From: Aphelenchoides besseyi
Taxonomy: Eukaryota; Nematoda; Chromadorea; Rhabditida; Aphelenchoididae
Length of the DNA stretch: 64,000 nucleotides
Assembly (NCBI GenBank): GCA_024699855.1
Contig: JAMPIQ010000003.1
Location: 7,936,001-8,000,000, forward strand
Direction of reading: 5' to 3'
Shown here: positions 1 through 10,692 of the stretch, one piece after another
How the letters are laid out: every line of letters begins with the position of its first letter
Position numbering within the stretch: position 1 is the stretch's first letter
Program-made: the position numbers and the translations under genes
Notes under the pieces: generated by a model
Told to the model about the DNA's origin: nothing
Seen by the model: only the letters and a program-made list of their open reading frames with translations
Databases searched by the model: none

Positions 1-215
1 TGGCAGCATTGACGTCGATCTCGATTTGCATTCGCATCAGATGTTGGTTGCGAGCGTTGATTAGCGGACGGTTCGAGAACATCGATAAGCGCATGAAACC
101 TTCGTCGTTGATGTTGTCGAGTTGTTCGATTTCGTTCCGATTTAACCACAGATTCGGTTTCCGAATCGTCAGTTGAACTTGTAGGAAGTGGTTCTGTGCG
201 TGAAGTGTATTTCGT
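1..215 (-). CDS. possible partial exon, running off the left edge
   Basis: On the minus strand a good acceptor (TTGGATTTTAG, just above position 215) precedes a stretch open to the window edge. Two frames are open. One reads as a Ser/Thr/Arg-rich disordered segment (TEPLPTSSTDDSETES near its start). The other reads as a more ordinary sequence containing NDEGFMRLSMFSNRPLINAR. I cannot decide between them and recognise neither. The rest of the gene would lie outside the window. Alternatively this is noncoding sequence that is open by chance. Confidence 0.3.
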
Positions 216-2210
216 CTAAAATCCAATCAATCGATTTCTCTTAATCGAGTAAACTCACTTTCGTTCTTGACTTTTCTGCTCGTACATTCGGTAGAAGAGT
301 TAGTGCAATACTGATAGAACAAACGAGAAGAAGAAAAGTTGTGGAATGTTGTCGTAGCATTTGGCTTAAAGATCGTCGTCGAACGACGAGTCTGCCGATT
401 GTTTTCGGCATTACTGCCGTTTAATCGGCAATCTACAAAGGCCGAGGATGTGCAATTCGCAGTAAACTAACTAGTTATGTTAGAGAGACTTCGACAAAAG
501 TAATCGTACGATGAAGTTGATGGCCGAACACTGAGTTGAGGTTGTCAATAAAGTTGTGGAGGTTCGAATTGAAGCTATGGCACTATAAGTTACGAGGTAT
601 TCGAGCAAAGAAGGATGACGGCAAGAAACCTGAAAATGAACAACGATAATCAATGCGGGAATTGAAGGTTTGTAGTCGAGGGCAAACAAAAACATCTGTC
701 AAACGAATACACGAAGTGACTTCTCAATCGAGCTGATTGCTTGTGGTCAATTTAGTTCGAATTAAAAGTGGGCGTTTTTATTTGAAAGTTCAAGCGGAAG
801 ATCGAATTTCCGAGTCGGCAGACACACTTCAGAATCGAAAACCGGACAACCGATGGGTTCAAAACCGTTTGGACAAAAATAAACTTTGCGCATCTGAACA
901 ATTGGCCATGAGGCGAATTGAGGGAGGAAATTGGAGACGATGAGCGTTAATCAGCCGGTAAGCTGTTGCGATGGTCAAATGGGCGTTTGAAACCGCGAAA
1001 TCTGAGCGGAGGTCATGATTAGCATTTCTCAGCTTCAGGTTTGCATACCAAGCTAACCGTCACAAACTGTTTAATGGTTGGGGGAGATCAATTGCAAGAC
1101 AATAATCTCAACGGCCAACTTTTTCGATTCGGAAGTTGGCCGGACGTCGAAGGAGTTTTGAAGGAAATTGAGTTTTTTTATTGCAAGTCGATTAAAAAAG
1201 AAATCAAAAACAATCCGAGAAGTTGCAACTTAAGTGTTTGCAACGAGAACTCGAACAGCCGGAAGTTTTTTCAAACAGACCTCCGCCGTCGATTGTTGAA
1301 ATTGAAACTTTGCGATCAACAAGCGACTCTCGAAGTCGCTACAATCGAGGGAACGTATAGAACGCAGATCGAGAAAACACCACGTCGGCCATAACAAGTG
1401 TTAGCGAAGAAGTCGCTGCTTGTCCAACTGATCGATTGCTTCCAATCAAATTGGCTTCCAAGAAGCGCCTAATCGGATTTCAATTTGCAATGCGGAACTG
1501 AGAAGCAGCGAAATGATTGGAATTTGTGAGTAGCAGACGATTAAACGAATCGATCGATGGGAACCGGTTTCAATCAACCAAATGGCCAAATTGATTCTAA
1601 GTAAGAAACTTCAAACGACCAACTTCAATGTTGTTCTCAACTTGGTTCCGATCATTCGAGATGTTTCCGAGAAGCCAAAGTCTTCATGTCCGTTTGTTTG
1701 TTACACAAACTCTGCAACGTCTTGGCTCCAAAAATTTACGTGCGCAAAAACCAACAAAGTCGGTAGGCAGGACGTGAAGTGACCATCGTTGAGGTTTGTG
1801 AATTGAAACCCGCCGCCCGAAGTCGATTGTTATTTGCGTGTGCTAAGACACAACAATTGCGATCTTTTTCTTATGATTCGTTGTCTCAATTGCACTGCTC
1901 CACGCATATAAACAACATTACAACACGTTTGTTTTGGTCTTCAACTCGACGGTTCACGACTATCAATTCGTTTGTGTTTGATAGTGAAATCCGATCCAAC
2001 TTCCGTTACTTCACACTCATCGTCTTCCGGTTCACTTTCGATTGCGCGGCGGTCAGTCGCAAGAGTCGAACGAAAATCTACAAAACCTTCGGCAAACAAT
2101 TCGGACGACAGTTTTGAAATCGAGAACAATCATTAGAATCAAAACGTGAACGAATCGATCTGAAATATAATTTTATTGGATATGAACAGTTCAGCGAACA
2201 CAATCAATGA
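216..2210. other. no supported gene
   Basis: I see no recognisable gene here. Several open frames exist, for example 1041-1394 plus (117 codons, no ATG start) and 1941-2129 minus (acidic, ending SREPSS), but none has a good start, splice signals or family resemblance. The stretch is rich in TCGAA-type words on both strands. Confidence 0.5.
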
Positions 2211-2996
2211 TTAGAGAAGATTCTTGGCTCGGCTTTTTCTGAATCCCATTGCAAATCCAAACGGACTACATCCGCCCATTCCAAGTCCACTGAAGCCGCC
2301 TAAACCCATTCCACCTAGTCCCATTCCACCGAGTCCCATTCCGCCGAGTCCCATTCCTAGGCCTCCGAATCCTAAGCCGCATCGAGGCAGACAATTAGGT
2401 AAGCAAAGTGGCATACAACAAGCACAACAGCTCTGAAATCAGAAAAAATTGGCATCTTCTTATTTCCACTTTCTTACCTGACCAATTGGCATCGGTTGCG
2501 GAATAGGAATCGGTAACGGCAAAGCTAAATGATCGGTTACATAATTTAAATAGCGATTTTCATACGCAACGGAACGGGCATTGGAACGGGAAGCGGAACT
2601 GGACAACAAACTGGACTCATCGCCCCGAACGGCGAACAACAACCACCACCGAGGAATTGACGTTTTTGTCTGCTGAGCTTTGACGTAAACTTCTGATCAG
2701 TTTTGCCATTTGAAGTACTCGAAATTAGTCCTAGAGATTGAAGAGGAATCTTCTTCGCAAGTGATGTTTCGATCGCATTTGAACGTTGATGCAATGAATA
2801 GGAGTTGAAGGTCGGAGTTGAAAAGTCGATTGTGTGATTCAAAACAGTTAAGTTGGATTGTTCTAATTGCATCTTCAAAAATCTCAATTATGCAAAGCAG
2901 TTAACCGAAGATTACCAGACTCGTTGTGCCTTCGAGCCACGCCATCGCCAAGAGATAGCAAACGAAGAGCTTTTGGTTTGTTACATGAACGGTCAT
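2211..2996 (-). CDS. secreted, furin-cleaved Pro/Gly/Cys-rich protein
   Basis: Four exons can be joined in frame: 2996-2916, 2872-2566, 2524-2478 and 2432-2211, separated by 41-45 bp GT-AG introns, giving 218 residues. Residues 1-25 form a signal peptide (KLFVCYLLAMAWLEG). A dibasic furin-type site, RQKR, lies at about residues 95-98. The mature part begins FLGGGCCSPFG and continues with a Pro-Val/Pro-Ile repeat block, a cluster of cysteines (SCCACCMPLCLPNCLPRC) and tandem GGMGLGGMGLGG repeats. This layout of signal, propeptide and low-complexity Cys/Gly-rich domain is common among nematode surface or secreted proteins; I do not know a named family. The short first exon carries only the signal peptide, and the frame is continuous across all three junctions, which supports the model. 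Confidence 0.82.
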
Positions 2997-3696
2997 GTCA
3001 AAAGTAATTGGTTGAGTAGAAATATCGTCACTCCAACAAATCTTGTAAGCACAATAACAACTGGATCTTTTCAATTCTCTAGACTTTCATCCACGGATTC
3101 AGGTCGAGTGTAGCAATCGAGTAAGTTTCCGTCTTGAGTCGTGGACTTCCGATTTGAGGTGTTGAATTCGCCGCATCCGCGCAGAGTTTGTTTGTCCATT
3201 TGAAGAGCTCGAAACGTTTGTTGAACGTAAGAAATGTCGTCGAGTATCTTGCGACTCAATTTCGTTCAGCTCGTTGATTTAAAGTGCGAAGCTAATCGGG
3301 AATACTTTTTATTACAAGATTAGGAACAATTGGATGGGTAGGAAGTCTCACGTGTATGTCTTAATGGCACATCTTGTCGAGTGAACTTGGAAGCGAATTG
3401 AAGAGCGGAAGATGGCGATCAGAAGCGTATTTCGGTTTGGAAACAAAATGCTCGAAAGGAAATATTCAAATGCAAAAACATGATCGCTTTTATTCGTCGC
3501 AAATTCGCCAAGAGCTCCCGAAACAGACGATGTAGTTTTGAGGGAAATTACAAGGTAAGTCAACAAAACACGGAGATTGATTACGCAAATTATAATCGAA
3601 TCAGCTGCTAATTAAATGGCAAAGAATGAAATTTGGCGAGAGGTTTAGGAAGAAGCGTGAAACTGTCGATTAGAAAGTCAGGTGTTGTGTTTGTGT
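2997..3696. other. intergenic, nothing recognisable
   Basis: Only short unsupported open frames are visible (3071-3259 minus and 3348-3566 minus). The left part is presumably the promoter of the glycine-rich gene, the right part the 3' flank of the Pmp3-like gene. Confidence 0.5.
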
Positions 3697-4065
3697 CTAT
3701 TGGAAGAAACAGTACCTGAAGCAATAAAATTAGATTGAAATGTTCATCATTCAGTCTTACCAAATCGCGTGAATAACCGCCTAAAAATATGAAATTATAG
3801 ACGACTAGAATACGCAACTTACCGGCAGATATCCCAAGAAACATAGTAGTACGTTAACTAAAAACGTGAAGTTAACTTTGAAAAGATTACAAGATCTTAA
3901 TGCTCAAACAATCAGCAACTTTTGAGCTACGAGTATCTCTGTTTTACGACTCATTTACTCACCGATCACGTGGATATTGCAATCGGAAGCATGGATAAAA
4001 ATAGCAAGAGGCGGTAAGATGATGCAAAGAACGATCTCGATGATTTGTTGAACGTCAATGGGCAT
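3697..4065 (-). CDS. Pmp3/UPF0057 family small membrane proteolipid
   Basis: Four exons (4065-3963, 3857-3823, 3780-3761, 3715-3697) join without a frame break to 58 residues. The protein begins [20 protein letters not shown], continues with [10 protein letters not shown], then a second hydrophobic segment and ends HAIWYCFFQ. Two membrane helices linked by a short polar loop, with the PPL-A-F...C and PA-IHA motifs, are diagnostic of the Pmp3/UPF0057 family. The length is typical (52-60 residues). In yeast and plants these proteolipids affect plasma-membrane potential and cation balance; nematodes carry several copies, and the C-terminal WYCFF is the nematode style. Introns of 36-105 bp interrupt this tiny gene three times. 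Confidence 0.93.
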
Positions 4066-5730
4066 CTTGTCTTAGTAGATAGGAAGCTTTTCAAGAACCT
4101 AAAAGTGATCTCAAATGTAAAAGTCTTCAGAGATGCATTCGATCATAATTGAAATTACAACGGGATCAGCGAAAACAACTGATGGGCCGATAACGCAAAC
4201 ACAGCACTTGACCTTCCGGGCTTATCGAACACTGCCGATGAGCTAAAAAGCGGGGGAGCCAACAACACTCTTGAGTGTTGTTCAATCAGTTACATCGGAA
4301 GTTCAAAGAGAAACCCAAAACCTCTGATGAGCAATTCGAATTACATTCTTGGATAAAATTACTCTGAATTCACGGAACTGCGCAATGAAAAGGCACAAAA
4401 AGTCTACGAGATCGAGAGGAAGGTTTTGAGTCTCGTGTTTTTTCGATCTTTTTCGCTGTGAAACGGACAGGAAAACGATGTTAAAAACAACGGAAAGAAC
4501 GACGCAAAAGACCAACGAACGTTCGCATTTCAGCGCCTCTCCGTTTGAAATTGTTTTCGACAAGCGATCTCGAATCTCGTCGACCAAAAAGGTGACCGTT
4601 TCAACTTCGATGATTCCCATTCGACCCCACGAGATCAGTCGAATGGTGGGGATTAAAAACGAGCAAACGAATTCGAAGCGAATTAAACTCGTCGGAAATT
4701 ACCGAGCGAATTGACGCTACGATTTCCGCGCCGCGATTATTAAAATCGCGTCCGTTTTGGTATCCAGTGGCCTTGTACTTTCGGCGAAAATCGAATTGGC
4801 AGCCTCCCGACTGATTTCGGTCTTCGCAAGCGAACAGCCGTTGAACCGAAAGGACCACGACGACCGAGCCGAAAAACGTTTGTCCTCCCGAAACGTGTCG
4901 TCAAAAACTTCCAACTCAAAGGACGTTGATCGGCTAATAAAAAGCGGAACGTTTTCGATCACGAATACGGAATGCGCGAAGACGAAATGCAAAAGCAGCG
5001 AACCGGACGTCGAAATCAATCGAACTGATCGACAGGCCCCAGGAAAGTGCCTCCTTTGTTTTTGCTCCTCACTTTCGTTTTTACACTGCGCATTTGTCGG
5101 AACCTGTTGGACGTCGATTCTCGCGGTTTACAGCCGTCGATTGGGGCGTTTTTATTGCGGCGGCGCACAAAATCGAAAATCAACGTCGAAAAACATTAAA
5201 CGGTTGTTTTCTCGATCGCGCTGCCAATCGACGTCGTGAAACGGGAAATTGAAAGGCGCAGTGAAAAGCAAACACAAAAATTTTGACGGATTTTTCGAAG
5301 ACTTTGAAAGTCAATGGTTCTCGCCATTCAACGACAACAATCGTCCATTAACTGACTCATTCCGCATAAGAAGCCTTCTCATCGACCTTACATGACGGTG
5401 ACATTCAATTGGAACGTTGTGTCGTAGTGATTCATCGACAGTCAAAGGAGCAAACTTGTTCAATTAACAACACGGAATGTTATGGTTACGATCAGATTAT
5501 TGTCATCGTATTGTTTTCTTCTGGTTACATGCCTTCAGATGTTCATTGTCATCATCAAATTCCCATGACAAACGACCGTTCCGAAGGAACTAAGTCGATG
5601 AAACGGAGCTCCAAACTCCGCATTCACTCGGATCTTATCAGTTTTCATCTATGGTTTTCCGTCGGAATCAAAATTACGCAATTTCCGATCACATATTTAT
5701 GCCAATTCGTAGTGGTTGTGATTAGAAGTC
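4066..5730. other. CpG-rich intergenic stretch
   Basis: No family is recognisable. The stretch 4400-5300 is rich in CG dinucleotides and CGAAA/TTTCG words, which makes long open frames on both strands (for example 4757-5239 plus, 160 codons, no ATG at the start). It lies between the Pmp3-like gene on the minus strand and the claudin-like gene on the plus strand, so it may be a shared promoter region. Confidence 0.5.
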
Positions 5731-6449
5731 ATGTGCACCTTCATTGGGCAATTCCTCTATTGTTCGGCAATGTTAATTTCTTTGGCGTTGACATTGTCTG
5801 CCACCCTATTTACTTCCGGTTGGTTGGATGTTAATTTGCGGTTGAATTCGAGATTTAGAGTGGAGTAAACTAACAAACGCAACTAACGATCAGGTGGTTG
5901 ATGATCGTGGTTTGTTGGACTTTCGTTGTCATCTGAGCGATCTGAAGGCTTGTGCTAATGGGTTTGGAGTAAGCAGTTTAGGTTGTTAATCACAACGTTT
6001 TGTGTTTTTAGAGACAAGATACGTGGAGAAAGGCCGTAGTATTGGCGATTCTTGTGGCAATTGTTTTTCAAGTTGTTGCTATTTTCTGGACTCTTTGCAC
6101 GGTCTTCACTTGTTGTTTCCGTCGTCATTTACTTCATCCACTTTCAGCATTCGCTTTCTTTGCAGCCGTAGCCTTAATCGTTGCGTTGGGTGTTTTCTAC
6201 GCTCGTTATTCCGAAGATGATCGAGAGATAAATGCAGTAGATCAATTGCAACTGATTGAAGTGCCAGAAATTCATATTAAAACGCGAATCGGTTACTCCT
6301 TTTACTTGGCTATAGCTGCTTTAGTCGCAACGTTTATGGCAATCATCTTCGGCGGATTCTTGAGTTGTGCTCATCGAAGAGGTCGCAGAAATTATCGACG
6401 CAAAGAAGTTCCTCACTATCACAATGCTGGAGCTTGGTCTATTGCTTGA
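5731..6449 (+). CDS. claudin-like four-transmembrane protein (clc-like)
   Basis: Translation from ATG 5731 gives MCTFIGQFLYCSAMLISLAL, the first membrane helix. The second exon (from about 5895) encodes the extracellular loop with GLLDFRCHLSDLKACANG, matching the claudin-superfamily G-L-x...C...C signature. A last exon (6012-6449) encodes three further helices (AILVAIVFQVVAIFW, AFAFFAAVALIVALGVFY, FYLAIAALVATFMAIIFGG) and a basic cytoplasmic tail, RGRRNYRRK. The first donor is uncertain: GTGGAG (34 bp intron) or GTTAAT (64 bp) both keep the frame. The second intron is GTAAGC...TTTTTAG. Claudin-like proteins act in epithelial junctions, channel regulation or cell signalling in nematodes; the role of this member cannot be read from sequence. 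Confidence 0.85.
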
Positions 6450-6723
6450 ACCGCATCTCAACGCTTAAGTTATTTATTGTGAAAACTCGATTAACATAAA
6501 TTGTACTTAGCATAGAAAATGTTACCAAAAGAATTCGTCGGGTTAACCGGAAGAATATGAATCGAAACTAAATCGAATTGTTCCGACAATTCATTTCGAG
6601 ATGATAAGCAGTTGGTTGATGAAAACGCCAAGAACAAACAAGCGTGGAATCTACCGATTGGATGATGATAAGAGATAGCTATTGAAGAAATGTACAATGC
6701 GAATCGGAGATACAACTCGACAA

Positions 6724-6997
6724 CTAAACTCGTTGAAACATTTGCATGTTGAGAAGACGTCTTTGTGCTTTTACGATCTGCTCCAACTTCAAAGCTCTAA
6801 AAGTAAATCAATTATGTGAGAGACAAAGTGGAAACCGACTTCATGGCTAACAATCGTTGTCTTAGCATCTGTACGTTGAAAACGGGCGGATATTGCTGTT
6901 CGATGCTCCAATCGTAGAATCCGGCCGATTGATTTGGTAGGTAACGACAATGAACAAAAGAAAATATTAAGAGAAAAAAGAGAAAGTGGTGTATCAT
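6724..6997 (-). CDS. small peptide-hormone precursor resembling CRF/DH44
   Basis: ATG at 6997 starts a signal peptide (MIHHFLFFLLIFSFVHC). Exon 1 (6997-6840) and exon 2 (6796-6724) join across a 43 bp intron to a 76-residue protein. The C-terminal 40 residues are PPVFNVQMLRQRLLAMKALK followed by LEQIVKAQRRLLNMQMFQRV. This reads as one amphipathic helix and lines up with insect diuretic hormone 44/CRF peptides: the LRQRLL core matches exactly, and the spacing to the terminal N-x-x-h-h-Q-x-I/V is almost the same. The stop follows Val directly, so the glycine needed for C-terminal amidation is missing, and no dibasic site precedes the helix. If the intron were retained, the protein would end ...MKSVSTLSLT. 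The splice model is favoured because the resemblance continues through it. The receptor and function are unknown. Confidence 0.62.
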
Positions 6998-7565
6998 TGT
7001 GTAGAAATTTTCGCAAACTTTGGCAACTCGATTGAAAGTTCTCGAGCTTAACACTTGAGTTTGTTTTCCACATATTCCGGTACTTCTTATCACGGCTTTT
7101 GTTGAAGAATCAAAACTTTTTAATCCGGATTGTTGTTCTTAACTTCACCGTCTTTTCACGGTTTCGTTGAATGCAAAACACACGAAGAGCCTTTGACGTC
7201 TGAATAGTCAATGGCTATTGGAAGTCACGCAATAGGAGGATTTGGAATCGATTCGTCATCTATCGAATCATAACATTTAAGGAGGGAGTTGACGTCAAAA
7301 CGCTCAAATTGAAGCAAATTGAGGTAATCTGCTGGTTACTCTCGAACACAAGTTTTCTGACTTCCGATCACGTGTGTCAATGAGTACTACAACAAACTCT
7401 GATCAAAACCACCGGAAATGTTGCTAATTTTATTTTCATGCGAATGTCATGACCAACTGAAACATGTGTGCAAACCGACGTTTGAAGCTAATTATGTGCC
7501 TGTTCAAACATATTGTTAGTTTATAAACTCGCGACACGATCAAGTTGATCATTCATCCAACAAAG
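6998..7565. other. divergent promoter region
   Basis: The stretch lies between the peptide precursor (minus) and the ShKT gene (plus). Apart from the TATA box at 7522-7527 I see no coding signal. Confidence 0.5.
7522..7527 (+). promoter_or_regulatory. TATA box of the ShKT gene
   Basis: TATAAA lies 39 bp upstream of the ATG at 7566, so the 5' leader would be very short, as in other secreted-protein genes of this window. Confidence 0.6.
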
Positions 7566-8137
7566 ATGTTCTTTTACCAACATTCTCTTCTAATTCCGCT
7601 TTTCGTTCTTGTCATTGGAGCTGATGGTCGTCGAGTAAGTCACTGAGAAGCAAACCGAATGAAGTCGTCTTTCAGCGTCGCGAACAAAACAAATCGATTG
7701 ATCGTTTTCCGGAAATATGCCAAGGAAGAGCTCATCTTTGCGAGCGCTCTGATTACCGCAAAGTCATGAGCCAACTGTGCGCAAAAACCTGCTCACACAT
7801 CAGCGAACAAATCACAAGTCCATCAACGCCAACGAACGTGAGTAGACAATCCGCTAACATACAATTCAAATTGGCATTTGAGTCTTCTTGTGGAGGAAAA
7901 GCAGACAAAATCGAAGATTGTGCGCGAAGAACCTCCTACTGTGTTCGATCAGAGTATCGACAATTGATGAATCGCTACTGTTGTCACACGTGCACCAAAT
8001 ACCTCGGTACTCGTAGTGCTTTTTTGACCACCAAAAAGCCAAACGTTTCATCGACAATTCGAACTGAAATTAACGTTGGCGCAAGTACCGATAAGTTCGA
8101 AGAACAAAACGAAGGAACGTTTTTCAAATCGGAATAA
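7566..8137 (+). CDS. secreted protein with two ShKT-type cysteine modules
   Basis: Exon 1 (7566-7634) encodes a signal peptide, MFFYQHSLLIPLFVLVIGAD. After a 41 bp intron, exon 2 starts at 7676. A first partial module has four cysteines (ICQGRAHLC...LCAKTC). The second has all six cysteines of the ShKT pattern (CGGK...DC...YCVRS...YCCHTC). ShKT domains are small disulphide-rich folds that bind or block channels, or serve as extracellular spacers. A 45 bp stretch starting GTGAGT (about 7838-7882) could be an in-frame optional intron: it has a perfect donor but a poor acceptor (TTTGAG) and lies between the modules, so both forms keep the frame. The tail is Thr/Ser-rich. AATAAAG lies about 50 bp after the stop. 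Confidence 0.87.
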
Positions 8138-8500
8138 ATGTCCAAGCAAATCGTTTGGAATCTTGAAACCTCGTTGTAATAATGTTAAGAATAAAGTTTA
8201 GCCTTTCAAATTAACGTCGACAAACCCTAAGCCTTTTACATCATTTCCAAATGTTCTCAAACATCTAATTAAACATGTTAACGAAAACATTGGTAACTGA
8301 GGTCTTGAACATGAGGCCAACCGACTAGTCATCTTCGAATAGGAAATTTTGTTGTCGATCAATTGTTTGTTAAGCATCAATCTAAGGATTAACGAACCCA
8401 CAAAACGATAACACGTGCAGTGCGAATTTAATTCCCGTGTAAAATGTCTGTTCTCTAATTTCAGACGTTAAACCCGAGAGTAGTTCTTTTAGCCTGTTAG

Positions 8501-9293
8501 ATGTTGTCTTACATTTTAGCGAAACTCATTTTACTTTGTGGAATCGCAAGCTCAGTAATGTACAATCGTAGAACCTTTTCTTACAATATATCCACCTATT
8601 GCAGAGCAATGGGTTGGGACAATACAGTTATTTTGGGACTTGGCCTTCACGATTCGAATAGGGGTGTTGGATTTGTTGAACAGATGCATCAAAACGATGA
8701 GATCGATCAGCCAGTCATTTCTTTTGTGGGATTGAGAAAGTTCGTAATTGGGGCCGAAGATGATACGATGTGCAGTTCGTGGTCTCATCGACCGGTTGTT
8801 GCCGATTCGTTGGGTTGGGTAGTTGAGTTCAAAAAACTGAAGGTTTTTGGTGTAGTCTTCGAACATCAACAAATGAGTACAATTTCGAATTATAAACGCT
8901 GTTTAGATCACGTTCTCAACTTTACTATACGATATTGTAATTCCTGATCGTGCATTCCAACGGCTGGTAAATTTGAAAGTGGTTTTGCCTAATTGCCGAA
9001 TTGCAAGAGACGATCTTTGTGTACGAAAAGACGTCGATCGAACTTTGACAGTTTATGTTGAAGATCGAGAGTACCGATTTGATCTTATTATTCAGGAAGG
9101 TGGTCATACGTGCTATAACACCTCCAGCAACGAGTCGTTTTGTGATGCATGGGCAACGGTGAATGATCTGAAGTTGAGTCGAGGAGTTGAAGCATGGAAT
9201 TTCAATTACAATGCACTTATTTCAAATCTTTGTTGGTCGTTGAATTACGCCAATCGCACAGTTGGAATCGCCGTTTTAAATAAGAAACAATAA
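8501..9293 (+). CDS. pepsin-like (family A1) pseudoprotease lacking most of the N-lobe
   Basis: Exons 8501-8936 and 8980-9293 join in phase across a 43 bp intron to 249 residues. The N terminus is a signal peptide (MLSYILAKLILLCGIASS). Family A1 landmarks follow: VILGLGLHDSNRGVGFVEQM (pepsin G-I-L-G-L-...-L), PVISFVG (PVFSFYL) and GAEDDTMCSSWSHRP (the G-G-x-D-...-C-x-W region). The C terminus has AWNFNYNALISNLCWSLNY...VGIAVL, the usual last strands. No DTG or DSG motif is present: the N-lobe with the first catalytic Asp is absent, and the second site is replaced by FTIRYLVLPNCRIARD. I infer a catalytically dead, secreted binding protein. A longer relative lies at 22617-23923. Confidence 0.75.
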
Positions 9294-9456
9294 ACATAAA
9301 CCTCAGATATTCGTGTGATTAATCAATTCATTTGACTAGTGAAGAATACAAAATCGGCAGTGAAAATAGAAATCAGAAGCACTTTCATACAAACCGTCAG
9401 AAGTCAGACGGAATTGAAGCAAAGTCATGGTCGACAATAAATTAATACAAATTCGT

Positions 9457-10692
9457 TTAAGTCGTTGGAGAGATTGGATCCGCGTTCGGGGTCTTTGCTT
9501 CGTGTTGGTTCATAATCAATTGGGAAGTCAAAATGTCCCTGCAATCAATGAAAACGTTATTGTTAAGCGATTGAAGTTACCAGTCCGGCCAAAAGTTTTT
9601 CTTTATCAACTAAAAACGACGATAATTAGAATACGAGCAGTTATTGGAACTCTTACTTGAACGAAATTAACCAAATTTGGTGTTGAAGTCTCCATGTATT
9701 CCTTGATGTCAGTGCCCTTCAATTCGATGAAGTAGATTTCGGCCAAAGTTCCAAAAGCCGTTGCATCAAGCTGAAATGTACGATGAGTCATTAAATGAAT
9801 CGAATTTAATTTCAAAAGCTGCGACAAGATCACCAAATTGCTCACATTGGTTACTCATCAAAATAAAAAGTTCAAAGGAAACATCAAAATTTCACTGACT
9901 CAGCAAAATGACTAACCGTTGTTGGTGCAGAACCAAAGAAATACGGTTTGTCTCCAAGAAAAGTGGAGAGAGCGTTCAGATCCTTTTTGGCAATCTGATC
10001 AACTTCAGGTGGTGCATGACGGCCAATCCCTTGAACGTTGCAAATGTTTTTTACCTGAACATAAAATAAATGAACTATTAAATACCTAATACCGAGTGCT
10101 GAATCTTTTTCACCAACAACTTCTCGAGCAACGTCTTTTTGAATCCATGAAAATGACCGATCACTCCTTTTTCACTGGTAATCCACGACATATCTCGACT
10201 TCGGTGGTAAAACTGCAAACGATTAATTGAAGAACGTAAACGACGGCTTACAAGAGCACGAAGCAAGGATTCTTCGACTAGTACTTGATAAGCTCGAGCA
10301 TCCGCCTGCTCTCTGGTATTCAACTCACGGTCTATCGAAAGGTTGTACATTTGTTTGAGTTGGTCGATGATGAAATTCGAGTCCGCAATTTGACGACCAT
10401 TCACCTAACAATCCAACTCAACATAAACGAACTCCTAACGAACCTCAATGAACGGCACTTGGCCTTTTTGTGATGCAATCTTGAACTCATTGCTCACGTT
10501 CTGTAAAGGCATTTGTGAAGCTTGAGTTGAAGATTTTACCGTATAGTCCAACTGTGTAATACGAAGCCATGTCTCCAATTTCAAGGACCACGGCGAGATG
10601 CTTGGAATGGCTCCGGCTCTTGGGTATTGAATCAACGAGATTACGTTTTCTTTCCAATCACGAACCAACAAATTTTTCTGACGTTTCAACAT
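9457..10692 (-). CDS. CDR/FAX-type glutathione S-transferase-like protein
   Basis: At least eight exons read from ATG 10692 to TAA 9457. The start is LIQYPRAGAIPSISPWSLKL ETW, split here only for length, a thioredoxin-like GST N-domain of the failed-axon-connections/cadmium-responsive type. It continues with NVSNEFKIASQKGQVPFIE and VNGRQIADSNFIIDQLK, the family's F-x-x-x-S-x-K-G-Q-x-P-F-I-E and D-S-x-x-I-I-x-x-L motifs. The all-helical C-domain ends FWPDWDILTSQL. Length is about 285 residues, as usual. Introns are very short; one is only 31 bp. C. elegans cdr genes respond to cadmium and affect fluid balance, and FAX acts in axon development, but most members lack a demonstrated transferase reaction. 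An intron-like TTTCATTTTTAG acceptor just before the ATG suggests trans-splicing. Confidence 0.93.

Noticed and set aside
2224..2436. Pro/Ile-rich plus-strand open frame
   Set aside because: It is the exact antisense of the Gly-Met repeat exon; the minus strand has signal peptide, furin site and matching splice phases.
4757..5239. 160-codon plus-strand open frame
   Set aside because: It starts at a non-ATG codon, has no family resemblance or splice context, and lies in a CG-rich stretch where all frames stay open; the opposite strand is also open over much of it.
9427..9660. Plus-strand open frame over the end of the GST-like gene
   Set aside because: It is the antisense shadow of the last exons of the minus-strand GST-like gene, whose protein motifs (FWPDWDILTSQ) are convincing.
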